Under the pieces are notes generated by a model that did not search any database, was not told the DNA's origin, and saw nothing but the letters and a program-made list of their open reading frames with translations. DNA of 64,000 nucleotides from Pantanalinema sp. (lineage in GTDB: Bacteria; Cyanobacteriota; Sericytochromatia; S15B-MN24; UBA4093): NCBI GenBank assembly GCA_036704125.1, contig DATNQI010000098.1, forward strand, positions 1 to 64,000, given 5' to 3'. Each line of letters begins with the position of its first letter. Position 1 is the stretch's first letter. The position numbers were made by a program, and so were the translations under genes. Positions 63,310 to 64,000 of the stretch are shown one piece after another.

Positions 63310-63727
63310 GCCGATTTTTCCTCCCCTGCCGAAAGAGGTCGACTGGCGCCTCCTCAGCCCTCGCTTGCTCGCCTACATGGGCGATGCGGTCTACGAGCTG
63401 CACGTGCGCAGCCGCCTGATGACCGCCGACGTGCCGGTCGAGCGCCTGCATGCCGCCAAGGTCTCGCGGGTGCGCGCCTCGGCCCAGGCCGAGGCCCTGC
63501 GCGCCCTGATGCCCACCCTCACCGAGGCCGAGGCCGACGTGGTGCGCCGGGCGCGCAACATGAAGTCCAACGTGCCCAAGAACGCCTCGGTCGCCGACTA
63601 CCGCCACAGCACCGCCTTCGAGGCGCTCCTGGGGATGCTCTACCTTCGAGGAGAGGGCGAACGCCTCTCCGAGATCCTGCTTGCCACCGATTCGATTCTG
63701 GAGACCCCCGCCGATGACCAAGCCTGA
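63296..63727 (+). CDS. mrnC: Mini-ribonuclease III
   Basis: This 143-residue RNase III catalytic domain lacks the RNA-binding domain. LLAYMGDAVYELHVRSRLM carries the acidic active-site aspartate, and STAFEALLGMLYLRGE the second acidic cluster. It matures 23S rRNA ends in bacteria that have it. The order cysS-mrnC-rlmB is conserved in Firmicutes and cyanobacterial relatives. The GTG at 63296 overlaps cysS. Confidence 0.95.
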   Translation: MSGGRPIFPPLPKEVDWRLLSPRLLAYMGDAVYELHVRSRLMTADVPVERLHAAKVSRVRASAQAEALRALMPTLTEAEADVVRRARNMKSNVPKNASVADYRHSTAFEALLGMLYLRGEGERLSEILLATDSILETPADDQA

Positions 63728-64000
63728 CCCCCGCCACTCCTCCAAGCCGCCCCGGGACGAGGCCGAAGCGGCCCCCCAGGGGGAAATGGTCTACGGGCGG
63801 CACGCGGTCCTCTCGATGCTGGAGGGCGATCGCCCCGTCAACAAGATCTGGATGCTGCGCTCCCTCGAGAAGGACGCCCTCTTCCCCAAGGTGCGCCAGC
63901 TCGCCAAGGCCAAGGGCGCGAGCGTCATGCTCACCGAGCGCGGCAAGCTGGACCAGCTGACCGAAGGGGCGACCCACCAGGGGATCGTCGCCTCGGTGGC
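63714..64000 (+). CDS. rlmB: 23S rRNA 2'-O-methyltransferase of the SpoU/TrmH family, partial
   Basis: The 5' part of the gene runs off the window. After a charged leader it reads EMVYGRHAVLSMLEGDRPVN, then KIWMLRSLEK and THQGIVASV, the substrate-binding N-terminal domain of RlmB-type enzymes. They methylate G2251 of 23S rRNA. The SPOUT catalytic domain is not in view. The start at 63714 overlaps mrnC by 14 bases. Confidence 0.93.
   Translation, partial: MTKPDPRHSSKPPRDEAEAAPQGEMVYGRHAVLSMLEGDRPVNKIWMLRSLEKDALFPKVRQLAKAKGASVMLTERGKLDQLTEGATHQGIVASV

Overview
The window is high-GC bacterial chromosome. The cyanobacterial palindrome HIP1 (GCGATCGC) recurs dozens of times, and there are a ComFB-family gene, an AMIN-domain outer-membrane protein and a dnaA-dnaN-recF / rpmH-rnpA-yidD-yidC-jag-mnmE origin block. 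No photosynthesis gene is seen. A non-photosynthetic relative of Cyanobacteria (Sericytochromatia/Vampirovibrionia-like) fits best. This placement is inference from motif and gene content, not from a phylogeny.

Region by region. 0.1-1.7 kb: an exopolysaccharide initiating sugar transferase. 1.8-6.6 kb: an accessory island of five toxin-antitoxin modules (one with a truncated PIN toxin beside an ATPase fragment), a YjbH-like exopolysaccharide protein and a small lipoprotein. 6.8-11.6 kb: the smc-scpA-scpB condensin operon. 11.7-25.4 kb: mostly minus-strand housekeeping genes (hemC, hemD, ribF, aroE, purB, a YkgJ cysteine-cluster protein, a phosphoribosyltransferase), with a PIN-like toxin pair, a ComFB gene, a GAF histidine kinase and a large unrecognised helical protein. 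25.5-34.7 kb: the replication-origin block. 35-41.6 kb: a sigma factor, a papain-like C39 protein, an MscS channel, several unknown envelope genes, an XRE/PIN module and a subtilisin-like lipoprotein. 41.8-51.1 kb: a tight histidine-utilisation operon (hutU-hutI-ftcD-fchA-hutH) running on into nanE, a ROK sugar kinase and an AMIN/beta-barrel protein. 51.1-56.3 kb: a frameshifted HigBA module, a metallo-beta-lactamase protein with two cyclic-nucleotide-binding domains, and a GH35 glycosidase. 56.4-61.4 kb: the CIRCE-controlled hrcA-grpE-dnaK-dnaJ heat-shock cluster. 61.5-64 kb: a small unknown gene, then cysS-mrnC-rlmB, the last cut by the window edge.

The most unusual structure is the origin. 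dnaA is bracketed by two direct, near-identical copies of about 676 bp (27927-28602 and 30189-30864), each with about a dozen DnaA-box-like 9-mers. The second is a 77-78 bp imperfect palindrome present three times (5891, 11601, 61360). Every copy lies between convergent genes, and its ends match the integron attC box consensus although no integrase is present. Gene directions switch from mainly minus to mainly plus across the dnaA region, as expected at an origin.
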